In this document: piece by piece, positions 1 through 11,731 of the stretch | Position numbering within the stretch: position 1 is the stretch's first letter | Layout: every line of letters starts with the position of its first letter | Assembly: GCA_037127255.1 (NCBI GenBank) | Contig: JBANSL010000017.1 | Location: 73,439,357-73,503,356, forward strand | Direction of reading: 5' to 3' | DNA from: Persicaria tinctoria | Lineage: Eukaryota; Streptophyta; Magnoliopsida; Caryophyllales; Polygonaceae | Length of the DNA: 64,000 bases | Notes under the pieces: generated by a model | Told to the model about the DNA's origin: nothing | Databases searched by the model: none | What the model saw: the letters and a program-made list of their open reading frames with translations, nothing else | Program-made: the position numbers and the translations under genes

Positions 1-324
1 CTTTTCTGTAATTTGCTTCTTTTCTGTGGAAGATCTACTCAGATTTTGGGAATCATTTTTTTCCCCACATTACCGAAGGTCCAAAGCTAATATCTACCGA
101 CTATATGTATACAAGTACAATTCATACAACTGTCATAGTAGAACAAAAAATTCCGTGCTTAAGCTTGGTTTATATCTTTGGGTTTGTTCTTTAATGCTAA
201 CACTTCAATCTCTATGCCATACTGAATTTTGTCTTGGAATCCAAAACAATTTGGGCTAGTAATTCCTTGTAGTTCTTTTTCTCACGACCTTCAGTTTGGA
301 CTCTGTACCTCTTTGACTCTACAG

Positions 325-3300
325 GTCTTGAACAGTTGATAGTCGTGCTTTTTGATCCTGAATGGCCCCTTAGCCTGGAAAAGATAATGTCATTGAATGT
401 GAGATATAAAGCTGTATGGAGAATTCTTGCACCGTGAGTGTTCTTACTATCATTATTTTTCCATACATAGATTTTTTGTTCTTCCTAACGCTAATAGGTG
501 GCTGTGTGATTTTTTAAAATTATCCAAAGTCCATGTTACCATGCAACCACCCCCAAACTTAGTGCTTGTTTTTTATTTTTTTATTTTTTTTGTAAAGTTG
601 GGGCTGCTGAAACCAACTATCCCCGAAGCTTGTGATTTTTGATGCAATTTCTTAAAGAAAAGTATTTCTTGAACTTGGCACTTACTTGGGGGCCTGGATC
701 TACTATGTTTGAAAACAAGAAGTTCTGATAAAAACTGCGATCGGGTTACCGATAACTGGTAAAAGTAAATATAAATGAGATTCAGAACTACTTTATCGGC
801 TAATTCTATTATATGCTAGACTGCTTAGCATCTTGGTAAGTTGGTAGTTTCCCAGCTAGTAAAATATTGATGAAATGCGTGTCATATTATCACCTGCTAA
901 GGATCCATGTATTTGTAGTTTTGTACTTAATTTAATTTAACAAACTCTCTTGTGGTTAACTGCCACTTCCATTGAACTTATTTTATATCACATAGTTAAC
1001 TATGTTGGTCGTCCTTTTTTGTAGATGAAGTAGTATATACTTGATGCTTCTCGTGCTACTATCATAGTAGCATGGGTTAGTTTCCTTCTCCAGCATCGTT
1101 CTTCTTTTTTTCAAATCTTTTTGTTTCCTGCTTTTTAATTTTTCTTTTTCATACTGGTTACTGGTTTCAAAATTTCAATTTCCTTCAGTATTCATTTAAT
1201 TATATTTCAAAGTATAAAGCATCTATACTTGAAGATTGCTAAAAGTACTTGAATGCAGTTCTGAAATGGTAGATGATGGTGATGATTTGCCTATAAATAA
1301 GACTCAGCTTTCCTTGAGGCCTTACTTTCCCAAGTAAGTGAGAATTTGATTCTGGCATGTGAGGGATTGCTTTTATGTATTTATCTGAATGCTTTTTAAA
1401 CACCTTAAATATTTCTCTTCTAAATTTGCTGCTTTCCAGTTTTGATGAGCAATTTGATGAAGTTATTTATCCAAAGGGGGATGTTGATGCTGTCTCCATT
1501 ACTAAAGCAGATGTTGATCGGTTAAACCCTGAAACGTTCCTCAATGACACAGTTATTGACTTTTATGTCAAGTAAGTTTGTATTGATTATACTTATTTGA
1601 TGAAGCTGATTTGCTGTTTGTCAATTGTTTCCATGCATCTTGTTTTCTGTTCTTTGCTCAAGCTCGTCAGTGATGTATAAAAATATGATAGCCAACATTG
1701 AAAAACCTTCTGTGAGGGTTTTTCAATGTTGGTTTTCTGTATACCTAAATTTCTTTCTCCCTATTCTACTGCTGCCACCTGAATTTTCTACTCCTAGAAC
1801 TGCTAATCAAACAAGAGTATACTGATGTAAGCTCATGATAAATGAATATTTGTGTGTCACGGACTTCGAGCTTTCCCCTTTTAAAATGGAATTTAGGTAT
1901 TGTCAAACAAAAAGGATTTTTTAGGATGGAGAAAAGTATAGAAAATATTCCTGTACAAAGTTATTGTAGAAGAAATGGAAATTTTGCATTCCTAACAAAA
2001 TTTGAGAAGGGATTGGTTTAAATTCCTGTTTCACTTATATATGTACTCCATATTTAATTATTTACGCTTATTTTAGAATGGAAGATTTTGGTCTTACAGT
2101 AGGCTGGATGATTTGATATTAGTCACTTCTTTGATAATTTGATTATCCGCAATGAGCAGGTATTTGAAAAATAAAATTCCTGCTGGGGAAAAGAATAGGT
2201 TTCACTTCTTCAATAGCTTTTTCTTCCGTAAACTTGCTGATCTCGATAAGAATCCAGATAGTATTCTTGATGGAAAGGCTGCTTTTCAGCGTGTTCGCAA
2301 ATGGACGAGGAAAGTGAACTTATTTGAGAAGGATTATATCTTCATTCCTGTGAATTACAGGTCAGGAATTGAATATATATGTTTTGATTCCCAGCTCCTG
2401 ATTTGTATGTTTACTTTTGTGTGTATTTGCCAATGGTAGACGTATGCTTATTAATTGTAGCTTTGTAATTCCAGTCTTCATTGGAGTTTAATAATTGTTT
2501 GTCATCCTGGTGATGTGGCTGATTTTACAGGTAATTTCTATGAAAATCTCCTTATTTTACCATCAGAGTATACAAATGTAGGTTTGAAAGCATTCTTTAA
2601 GCTGAACTGCCTATTCTGTCTTTTTTCCCCCCAAATTTCAGATGAGAAGATGAATGAATCATCAAGAGTTCCATGTATATTACATATGGATTCTATTCAA
2701 GGAAACCATGCAGGATTAAAGAATCTGATTCAAACGTAATATTCCCACCCAGTGTAATACATCATTTTTTCTTAGATGAAAGCAGACTCATTTTATTCTT
2801 TTTGTTGTACCCACTACCTATCCGGGGATCAGTTTTTACATGGGAAGAGGAACCTGTGGGGACTCTGTCTGCATCTGTGATCTGGATTATGCAGTTGGCT
2901 TTTTTTTCTTGATACCCAATAGCTATGTATTTAATGGTTCTCTTCTGTGCTACCCATTGCTATCTTTGTTGATTGAAGATTGATTATGTCTCTTTCTGTG
3001 CCATAGTTTCTATTCATCTGCAGCATATTTTCCTTGTACTGTTGAGCTGCCCTTTTTAATGTCCGTTTAGTAATGTATTCCAATATTGAATGCAATTACA
3101 CTAGATGTATTCTCACTTGGAAATTTGTTGGTTTAAATGTCAGCTATTTATTGGAGGAGTGGAATGAAAGACAAAAGGTGACATCTGAAGATATTTCCTC
3201 AAAGTTTTTGAATCTACGATTTCTTTCACTTGAGGTATCTTTCTGAGCTCTGATTATCATTATAAAATGTTTTGGGAATTGGCTTTGAAATGTATATGTA

Positions 3301-5799
3301 AGACGTGATTGAGAATGAGCGGAGATTGTAGTTGGGTAATTTTGTTTATAAATGAATGAACATCACCGACTCACTTTAATTGGATCAGTGTCTCGAAAAA
3401 AGAAGGGGGAGGAGGAAGACAAGTGCACTTCTGGTCTTTAGCAGTTCACTCTTTGATGTGCATTTATTAGTAAATTTACAAAATTATTCTGTTAGTATAT
3501 TTTTGCTGTTTCTTATAAAATGTGTCATTGAAAATAGAATTAAGATAGTTTAATCAGTAAATTTTGTTAATACTAGCTGGTATTTATTCGTCAAATTGCA
3601 TTTTGTATTACAGAAATTTGATTGTCTTTATTGAAATAATGTTTTCTTTATAAAACATTATTAGAACACATTTATACCGAACGAACAATCCAATATTTGT
3701 TTGACTAAAAGTTGGTTTTTTTAATTAAGAACTACTATTTCTTATAAAAAGAAAAGTAATTTAAAATGTAACATCAAAAGAAAAAAATATTTTATAATTC
3801 CCCAGATAAAGAGGTGTCAATTTCATGGCTAACTGCAGTTGGAGAATCTTTCTAGGTACACATTGCATAATATAGAAATGCTGTATATGCCTAAAAAATT
3901 GGAAGAAAAAATTCTATAATTTATGTTTTAAGATCGTCTCATAAAAGTACAAAACAATATGACAAGTGGAGCTGCACGTACATATTTGGACCCTATTTGT
4001 GTTTTAACTTTCATATTTTGTCTTATTTGCTTTATCTAATTCAACTGTTTCTTGGACAGTTGCCTCAACAGGAGAATTACTATGACTGTGGGCTTTTTCT
4101 GCTTCATTATTTGGAGCTCTTTGTGAAAGATGCACCTGTCAACTTCAACCCATTCAACATAACAAAGGATTCTGTTTTTGTAAGTTATCTGCTTGATTGC
4201 TGCTAACTTGAGTCCTGAGAGCCTGATGATGTGCCTTTTGTTGAGATGCAAAAGAAACAAGAATTATGATATTTCTGTAACTAAAGGTCACGAGTTTGAA
4301 TCGCCTGTCCCCTATGGTACCAAAAAGTAAAAGGCAGTTATGTTGCATGCTCATTAGTTGCTTCTGAAGAAATGTTAGAATATTATACTGATGGTTCTTA
4401 GGCCAAAGGCAGAAAAGCATTTTAGTGCCGATGTAACAAAAACTATGAAAAACATATGCCATTTCTTTCACATTAGAAATAGTTTCTGTAACTTATATAA
4501 AAACGCCAGGTGGCTTAAGCCAGCCTCTTCGGCTAAACTTTCCTATCTTTTATTTGGCCATCATATGTGCGAGTAATGATGTAATGTGCTGTGCTGACAT
4601 GTTGGTATGATGTTTTCAGCTGACTGCAGATTGGTTTATACCTGCTGATGTGTCTCTTAAGCGGCTTTATATTCAGAAGCTGATACATGAAATCCTTGTG
4701 AATCGCTCCCAAGGGAATAGCAATAATTCTACCATTGCTGAGGGTGTTGCAGACCTGCCCAAATTAGAGGTAGATAATGGCATAGAACTTATTGCAGTGA
4801 GCTGTAATCGACAAAATACGTGCATTCAAGATTCTTTATATTCTGGACCACTGCACGGGATTGACATGAATTTACGAGGAGAATCTCTAGTTAGGTCTTC
4901 CGAGTGCCCTAGTCAGCCAAGCTTAGCTTTCAGGGATCTTTTTGAACCTGGAACTTCTTCAGGATTGCTTTTTGAGCCCAAATTAGAGGAAGATAACGGT
5001 ATGGAGCATATTTCGTTGGACTGCAACCTTGGATCTTTTGGACAACCTAGAGGCGCTATGCCACCAATTCAGGTATGCGTTCAACTGCTTTGAAGCTTCC
5101 TATCTGGAAAAAGAAAAAAAATCCACACTTCTTTATAGCTGAAGTGATATGCTTGATTGCCTGCAGGAAGAAGTTGACGAAGATGATGCAGCAGATCATT
5201 TACATTCAATGCAAAATGGCCACAGCTTGAGGCAGCTAGATGGCCACAGCTTGAGGCAGCTAGATGGATTAACGTCTGAAGGCTGTAACGATTATTTCAG
5301 GATTGTTCCATGGGATAGAAGCTTTGATCAGGTAGATCATGACAAGGAAGAGGACGATTCATCCCAGGATTCACATTACGACTCCGATGATGAAGTGAAA
5401 GTGATTGAAGACAGTCCGGACAGAAGAGACAGCATTTCTCCCAAGAATGAAAAGCCGGATGCGCCCAAGTGCTTGCTGGTCGAAAACCTAGATAGCCTCA
5501 CAGATAGCTTCGCTTCTGCTTCTAGTGAGATGCTGGTGACTCCGGCCGAAGATTCTCAGCAGTACTTTGATGGCTTACATACCATCAGCGAGCGAGACGA
5601 CCCTCTTCCCTACGAAGGAGAAAATGAGCATCAGCCGTCATCACAGGAGCCTGAAGATCAAGGGGCTGCAGAGGAAGACGAAGGACTGTTTGTCAAGGCA
5701 TCATCATCAGATTCAGACGAGCTGCGACCTGTGAAGAAGTTAAGGCTCACTCTCGACTGGGAAACCGGACCAGAAGTGGACCCTCTCAAGGATAAGTAG
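325..5799 (+). CDS. ULP2/SPF-class SUMO-specific cysteine protease, 3' ten exons (5' end outside window)
   Basis: Removes SUMO from target proteins (peptidase family C48), normally in the nucleus. Exons read in one frame with GT-AG introns: 325-433, 1259-1333, 1440-1571, 2160-2360, 2475-2530, 2642-2735, 3144-3234, 4060-4179, 4620-5072, 5167-5799, giving about 654 codons to the TAG stop. The catalytic set is visible: His at 2479-2481 (LHWSLI), Asp at 2689-2691 (ILHMDSIQG), Gln at 4069-4071 and Cys at 4087-4089 (QENYYDCGLF). About 350 residues follow the protease domain; they are Ser/Asp/Glu-rich and end in a basic patch (RPVKKLRLTL). A central protease with a long acidic tail fits the plant ULP2-like SPF1/SPF2 (ASP1) group rather than ULP1/ESD4, which is inferred. 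The upstream exons are not in the window. A rearranged partial copy lies at 56.1-56.6 kb on the other strand. Confidence 0.93.
1692..1732. repeat. Perfect 16-bp inverted repeat in a ULP2 intron
   Basis: CCAACATTGAAAAACC at 1692-1707 is followed after 9 bases by its exact reverse complement at 1717-1732. In the pre-mRNA this would fold into a 16-bp stem. It lies in the intron between the exons ending at 1571 and starting at 2160. No transposon ends are seen around it. Confidence 0.85.
5218..5265 (+). repeat. In-frame 24-bp tandem duplication in the ULP2 last exon
   Basis: A 24-base unit occurs twice without gap, encoding HSLRQLDG twice. The two copies are identical, so the duplication is recent or conserved. 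It lies in the non-catalytic tail. Confidence 0.9.
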
Positions 5800-6165
5800 A
5801 GATTTCCTTTTGAAAACTTAGTGGCCATAGTTGATACAAATCTAAACAACTTAGGCTAATTTTTTGTAAACCCATGCTGTTAATATGGGCGAATTTGTTC
5901 GCAGTGTTCTGATACCGTCGATCCTCTATATATGTAATGTAATCGAATAGGCGTCGTGTTTCCATTGCTTTGAATCCCAAAATATATCCTCACGAGTAAC
6001 TTAGATTCATCCCAAAGCATCACACCATGTACATCAAAAGCGTATTAGTTGGTAATTGGTACCTACAATAACAATGTGATAAGGATATTTACCCTAAACA
6101 AAAATTGCAAGAAAATTTGCTGACAAAATCTAAAGGTGCATACTTATGATGATTTATTGAGAATG
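5800..6165 (+). other. 3' untranslated and intergenic DNA after ULP2
   Basis: AT-rich sequence after the stop codon. No reading frame or repeat is recognised. The polyadenylation site cannot be placed with confidence. Confidence 0.5.
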
Positions 6166-6179
6166 AAAAATCTAGATAG

Positions 6180-6410
6180 ATAGATAGTTACCCCAGTCGG
6201 GGGCTCACTGGTGGGGAGCAAGGGGATGTCAGGAGATCTTGAGTTCGATCCCTACCTCCGCCTCTTTCCTTGATGAAAATCCAAGGTTTGTCCCTTTCTA
6301 GTGGGTCGAGCCGGTCGGCGTAAGCCGATTTACCTGGTGCGTAACTCTTGTCGACTGAGTCACGTGTCCGGGATTTGCAAAGGTTGGTTCCTCGTCATCA
6401 AAAAAAAAAA
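6180..6410 (+). mobile_element. tRNA-derived SINE with poly(A) tail and target-site duplication
   Basis: About 220 bp with a pol III A-box-like GGGCTCACTGG near 6200 and a B-box-like GAGTTCGATCC near 6241, ending in a 12-base A run. AATCTAGATAG occurs directly before (6169-6179) and directly after the A run (6411-6421), which is the duplication expected from target-primed reverse transcription. There is no protein coding. The element inserted 3' of the ULP2 gene and is probably fairly young. Confidence 0.85.
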
Positions 6411-6650
6411 AATCTAGATAGTTTGCATTTCCTATGGTACATTTTGCAACGCTAAAAGCTATCAATAAAATAAGTACATAAGTTCGAAAACCTCTCTAGA
6501 AAAGCTAAAGGTGGCGATTTTTTCGTGTAATATAGTTAGTTTATAGTCGGTTATTTCACCTATAAATAATCTCTTACACATTTTTTTCCGCTTTATATTT
6601 TTCTCAACCAATGTCGCAAACTTCATCTCTAATACTCACCTGACATACAA

Positions 6651-6990
6651 ACGAGATCCTCTACAACAAATTCCCTCCACCTCCTACTCCACTTATTTAT
6701 TTTAACATTTATTTAATCTTAAAAAATATTAAAAATTATATTTATATTCCTAACATTTGTTTTTTATATTTATAAAATTTTATTTATAAAATTCATGTTT
6801 AATTAAAAATTAAAAAGGTAATATTTTACAATATATAATTATTAAAAATTTTAAAATATGATTTTTCAAAATAAAATTTTATAAATATATAAAAGTAGAT
6901 GTTAGGAATATAAATCTAGTTTTTTAAATTAAATAAATATTAAAATAAATAGGTGGAGTAGGGAGGGGTGTTGTAGTGGATCCCCACCGA
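6651..6990. mobile_element. Foldback MITE, AT-rich
   Basis: The left arm (GATCCTCTACAACA, then a CTCC-rich run, then TTATTTATTTTAA) is mirrored at 6935-6985 (AATAAATAGGTGGAGTAG, then TTGTAGTGGATC). The interior is almost pure AT with further internal inverted pairs. No transposase. Superfamily not determined. Confidence 0.6.
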
Positions 6991-7503
6991 TCATTACTGC
7001 ATTACCAAAGCTGATAAATGTTACACTAGTGATGTTGTTGCAAAATGCAAACCTTTTTATTTTATTTTATTTGATTGGTTGGGTGTTAAATTAAATATAC
7101 GTTTATAAATCTTTAGTATTTTGTAGCAAACATTTCATATCATGTGGACATTAAAATAAAAAACTGTGGAGGAAGTTGGCGGGAATGGCCTGTTGTCAGT
7201 TGTCCGATGTCTATGTCCTGAAATTAGAAGATGGAAGAAAATTTGTGTAAGCATGGGCTCCATATAAATGCAAATAAAATATAATTACTATACGTCTATA
7301 TATTTAATATTCACTTCCTCGTGGGATTTAATAAAGTTTATTGACAAAAGATCATGCATACCAATTAATTCAGCTCAAATAATTCATATAATCTCATTTT
7401 ATTTAGCTGTAAATTGGTCGGCCGATCTTACATTGTTGTACTTAATTAAATGTATATCAAATCACTCATTTTTTCTTAAATAAAAATATGTAGGGGCTTA
7501 CTT

Positions 7504-7507
<4 letters not shown>
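6991..7507. other. AT-rich intergenic DNA
   Basis: No gene, repeat or transposon end recognised. Confidence 0.5.

Positions 7508-7572
<65 letters not shown>
7508..7572. repeat. (TAA)n microsatellite
   Basis: About 21 uninterrupted TAA units immediately upstream of the RTE-like fragment. A shorter (TAA)n run follows that fragment at about 8090-8113. Confidence 0.95.
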
Positions 7573-7575
7573 CAT

Positions 7576-8063
7576 CGTCATAACCTCGTTCGTGACACCT
7601 TATTGGATATTTGCTACAGGTCTGGGATTTCTGCCGGTAAGGAGGTTGATATCGGTTTGGCTGATGGTCGTAATAAGCACATTCGTCCAACGGACTTGCT
7701 CCTTTACTCTTGGGACAGAGGGCGGGATGTGTGTGTCGATCTGACGGGATCCTCCCCTTTGACTCAGTCTGGAATGTCTAACTTTGCACCCGGTCGTGTT
7801 GTCGCTGATGCTGCTCAGCGTAAGTGTGCCAAGTATCGGGATCCGTGCATGACGGCTGGTTATGGTTTCTTACCCTTCTCCTTCTCTTCATTGGGGGAGT
7901 TAGATACGGATGCTGTTGCCCTGCTGAAGCGGATTCAGAAATTCTCGGTATCTCAAGATGCTGGGGCTCGTGCTGCAGCTTACATTTTTACTAGAGTTAG
8001 CTTTGTTATCGCTAAGGGAGTGGCGCCCAGATAGTATCTCGGTTGCCCACTAATTTCTTGTAA
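7576..8063 (+). pseudogene. 3' end of an RTE-like non-LTR retroelement protein (frameshifted)
   Basis: The reading frame starts HRHNLVRDTLLDICYR and continues through KEVDIG, RPTDLLLYSWDRGRDVCVDLTG and FSFSSLGELDTDAVALLKRI. This conserved carboxy-terminal segment is common in plant proteins annotated as reverse-transcriptase related. The E...(P)TD...VDLTG spacing recalls a PD-(D/E)XK nuclease core, which is inference. One base is missing near 8026. Restoring the frame there would lead into a conserved-looking ending that stops at TAA 8061-8063, so the open frame to 8034 ends at a shifted stop. The reverse transcriptase domain itself is absent (5' truncation). The copy lies between two (TAA)n tracts, in keeping with RTE-type elements that end in microsatellites. 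Confidence 0.65.
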
Positions 8064-8276
8064 ATTTATTTTTTGATTATATAATAATAAAATAAAAATA
8101 ATAATAATAATAAACTCTTTCCCCTCCTTATTTATTTTTTTTTTAAAAAAGCTGATACTTTATAATAATAAAACACTTGGGCCAAATAGTTAACATTTAA
8201 CTCGATTCTCAACATCATTTTCCACCTTTATTTAAAGAAACTAGAGTGCATGTCCGTGCACGGGAATATGTTAACA

Positions 8277-8870
8277 CAATACTTCATCTGATTTAAAATA
8301 AGTGTTTTTTTAACACAATTTTTAAGTAAAGTACATAATTATCATTGATTTTATACATTTTTTTTTCTAAATCTTACTGACTCCGATCCAAAATAAGTGT
8401 CGTTTTAGACTTTTAAATTTGATCTAAAATAAGTGTCGTTTATATTTTCTAGGCAATTTAATAGATTGATTAATGAAAATTGTTGTTGAAAATTGTATTT
8501 GTTGACTATTTTTTCTTTCAAACTCTCCATTTATTGGTTAATTTTTTTTATAAGCATTTAATAAATGATAAGATTTAGAAAAAATGTATAAAATGAATGA
8601 TAATTAATACATCACTTAAAAATTGTGTCAAGAGCTAAAATGACACTTATTTTGGATCGGAAGTGGATCATTTATTAAATGCTTACCAATTTTTTCAACC
8701 AATAAGTAGAGAGTTTGAAAGAAAAAGTAGTCAACAAATATAATTTTCAATAACAGTTTTTATTAATTAATCTATTAAATTGCCTAAAAATATATAAAAC
8801 GATACTTATTTTGGATCAAATTCAAAAGTCTAAAACGACACTTATTTTGAATAAGAGAAAGTATTATACT
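8277..8870. mobile_element. Large foldback element with nested inverted arms
   Basis: The left arm has AAAATAAGTGT motifs, TTTAATAGATTGATTAAT and GTTGACTATTTTTTCTTTC. The right arm carries their reverse complements in mirrored order (8690-8850). CCGATCCAAAATAAGTGTCG at about 8386 is mirrored by ACTTATTTTGGATCGG at 8645-8660, which suggests one foldback element inside another. Stowaway-like ends, but the TA duplication is unclear. No coding capacity. Confidence 0.65.
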
Positions 8871-8959
8871 AATATGATCAAAGTGTGCAAAAATTATATA
8901 TAAAAAATTAATCTATATATAAATAGTTCATTTTATCAAAAAATAATAGTTATAAATAA

Positions 8960-9776
8960 GTTTTGGTTTTTAACCACAAAACGCTCTCTTTAGAGTGATG
9001 GAAAAAAACCCTTTTGGGGCAAAAGAACACCGGCACCGCCAAACACAGCTTGCCTCCCGTCGATCACCTCTTCGGAGGACATCAACCACCTCTTCGGAGG
9101 CCTAAATCCTCTTCGGAGGCCCAAATCCTCTTCGGAGGCCTAAAATCCCCTCTTTGGAGGCCAACAACCACCTATTCAGAGGTCGATGATCTAACCCGTC
9201 AGTTCTAGGTCTCGGCCTGCACAACCCCTCCGCCTCCTTCCTTCCTCCTGGATTCAGGCGAAGCGCTCCACCCAGGGCTGTCAGTTTCGTGCTTGATCTA
9301 TCCTCTCGGCTCCGACCTCCCATTGGATTCCTTCGTCGACTTCGGTCACCTGTTTCTCCGTCCTGGGGGTCGGATTCGCTCTCGTCCTAATCGAACAATT
9401 AAGCCTCGATTTCTGGCTTCCTCTTCCTCGTGCGCTTCTTTGTGGTTGGAAGTCGTCGTCGAAGTTGGCGCCTGGTTTGCCGCCGGCTTGTCCGACTTGC
9501 CGCCGAAATTGGTATCCCATGGTGGGGCGTCGCCTCCAGTGTGGCGTGGAGTCGGGTAGTCGCCGCTGCTCCTCCTGGCCCTGCCTCCCTCTTTCCTCGC
9601 CGACGATCGGTGCCCCGCGTGCCTTGCAAGGACTGAATTCGCAGCTCTTCATGCGGGCCTCGGGCGGGTCTTCTTTGGGCCCAAGGCTGGGCCTCCTTGG
9701 GGTCCAAGGTCAAATACTTCGGGCTCAAGTGGCCCGACCAAAAAATAAAATAAAATAAATAAAAATATATATCCAT

Positions 9777-9814
<38 letters not shown>

Positions 9815-10350
9815 AAATCCGGAATCCTCTTGCGCTCTTTGCCCTCTCGCGGTCGTGCTTCATTTTATCGAGTTTGGTTGGAGTTCTGTTTGTTGGTTCG
9901 TGGTTAGTTTCGGTTGAGGAGCAGTTCTGCGGCCCTGGTTGATCGAAGTGATCGTGTTGGTGGTGCTCGTGGTCTCCGAAGATCCTTCATCTAGGTGGAG
10001 GGAACGTCGTGTGATCCACACTTCTCCATGAGTCGTCTTTGCCCTATGTGGATTTCTGCTTTTCGTCTTTCCGGCGGCGAGACATTGTGTCAGCTGTGCT
10101 GTCCCATGCGCTCGCTATCCACTTCACCACGTCGGGTCTCCATCTTCTCGTTGCTGTGTCCGCTTGTTTGCTTAGGGTTTGGGGTGTTCCGGGTTTGTTT
10201 CGTGTAGTTCTTGTTGTATTAGGTTTTTGTTTTCTGTTGTATTTCTTTTGCTATGTTGTATGTTTAGACGGCTTGCCGTCTGCCGACTTTGTCGGCCTCT
10301 CGAGATCCGGACCTGTCCTGCCTCGAATTATTTCCTTATCAAAAAAAAAA
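8960..10350 (+). mobile_element. Non-autonomous LINE-like retroelement with a double stem-loop 3' tail
   Basis: AGTTATAAATAA occurs at 8948-8959 and again just after the A run at 10351-10362, bounding a 1.39 kb insertion ending in poly(A). The 3' tail holds two adjacent hairpins, GACGGCTTGCCGTC (10267-10280) and GCCGACTTTGTCGGC (10282-10296), then CGAATTATTTCCTTATC before the A run. The same tail occurs at 13.95 kb (minus) and 45.3 kb. The interior is GC-rich (9200-9700) with overlapping open frames, none recognised as reverse transcriptase. A (TA)n run lies at 9780-9810. The 5' part carries an array of CCTCTTCGGAGG hairpin units. Confidence 0.7.
9060..9186 (+). repeat. CCTCTTCGGAGG minisatellite array C
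   Basis: About six units, some mutated, spaced 15-25 bp. Each perfect unit is self-complementary around TTCG. It is the reverse complement of the units at 57.0-57.4 kb and 58.8-59.3 kb. Confidence 0.85.
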
Positions 10351-10456
10351 ATTAGTTATAAATAAAATAACATCTGTCGAATAGTTAATATTTTGCAGTG
10401 CATTTGATTTTAAAAAAATATTAGTACAATCTAATGCAGTTATAACCTTTTAAGAT

Positions 10457-11190
10457 TTGATGAGGGAAAACGAAATGAAAATGATAGGTAAACATAACGT
10501 AGCTTACAAGAATATGTCATTGTCAAAACACCTCTATCAAGCTAGTCTGCTAGTGTGGCAAAGTCAAGAATTCTGTTATACGGCGCCTAAAAAAAAATTA
10601 GAGATTTTTGATGAGGAAATTTCGCCTCGCTCACAACATATTACGTACCCAAAAAAGAAACACATAAATCGAGAAATACATTGGCGAAAACCACCAACAG
10701 GAACCTTAAAATTAAATTTTGATGGTTCTACCTTGTCTAATTCAGATAGCTCCGCGTGAGCTATCATTAGGGATTAGGAAGGTAGACCTATGACCATATG
10801 CTATCAAAAACTGGGAAAGCAGAGCGCCATCAAACATGAAGTGCTTGCCTTAAAATTAGGGATCCAACACACTATGAGACTCCGAGTTGACAAACTTCAT
10901 ATCGAGGGCGACTCCAGTATAATCATAAATCATTTTAAAAAGCGCACTAAATGCCCCTGGGAGGTTGAACTTATTTTATCTGATGTCCAAACTCTACTAT
11001 CGACCTTGAAAGAAGTTTCTTTCTTACATGTTCCCTGAAATAGCAATAAATTAAAGTGGCTGATAAGGCCGGTTGCACACATTTGTCACTCTGCTAGGGG
11101 AGTCGATATATACAACAATTTTGGTCTTTCTGACCTCATCCGTAAAGATGCTGCCGGTTAGAGCTTGCTCACCCGAATTCTTTCCTAATA
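10457..11190 (+). pseudogene. Plant RNase H-like (RVT_3 type) domain of a LINE, broken by stops
   Basis: The frame has IHWRKPPTGTLKLNFDGS, a typical opening of the plant RNase H-like domain with its first catalytic Asp. After a stop it resumes with KHEVLALKLGIQHTMRL and LHIEGDSSIIINHF, the segment with the catalytic Glu and second Asp. Stops fall at about 10757, between the two pieces, and at 11036. The sequence ends with CCCGAATTCTTTCCTAATAATAATAA, cut short, which resembles the LINE tails elsewhere in this window. It is probably the 3' remnant of a LINE. Confidence 0.65.
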
Positions 11191-11731
11191 ATAATAAAAA
11201 AAATTAGAGATTTTTTTAAAAAATGTATAGATTTTTGTTTAAAATATATTGTAAAAAAACTCCACTATTGTGGTTTAAGTATTTAACTTTAATTAAAGAA
11301 TATATTTAACAATAATAAAATTTCATAAAAAATGGATAAAAAATATAAAGTCAAGGTTAGGGGGATAAAAAAAACCCAACTAAACTACCACCTAATATAG
11401 TATTAAATAAAAAATCCAGCTAAACTACCAAGTCTTAGCCTTCAATGGCAGATGATTTAAAGAGGAGGGACATAAAAAAAAAAGATCCAAAATGTTGATA
11501 TAAGAAATAAAATGACCAAGACCATCATTTGTGAATTATTCGATAAAATGAATGGGAGTAAAAAAGGTAACCTGACCATGATTTTTGTGTGTGTATGAAT
11601 ATGAAGAAACCAAAAAATATTCAAATAATCAAAACACAACAACTATAAAAAAAAATGAAAAATTACACGATTCAACAAATTAAGAAATGAGAGCCTTTTT
11701 TTAAATAAAAAAGAAAGAAAGAAAGAAAGAA
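11191..11731. other. AT-rich spacer with a short (GAAA)n run
   Basis: No gene recognised. A GAAA microsatellite of about five units lies at 11709-11730. Confidence 0.5.

Noticed and set aside
26..259. 77-codon frame as an upstream ULP2 exon
   Set aside because: No splice-consistent join to the exon at 325 and no family similarity; more likely intron.
4270..4330. tRNA gene in a ULP2 intron
   Set aside because: GAGTTTGAATCG resembles a B box but no cloverleaf or A box fits; at best a SINE scrap.
7466..7690. Poly-Tyr minus-strand frame
   Set aside because: Translation of (TAA)n; no gene context. The same holds for the poly-Leu frame at 13509-13733.
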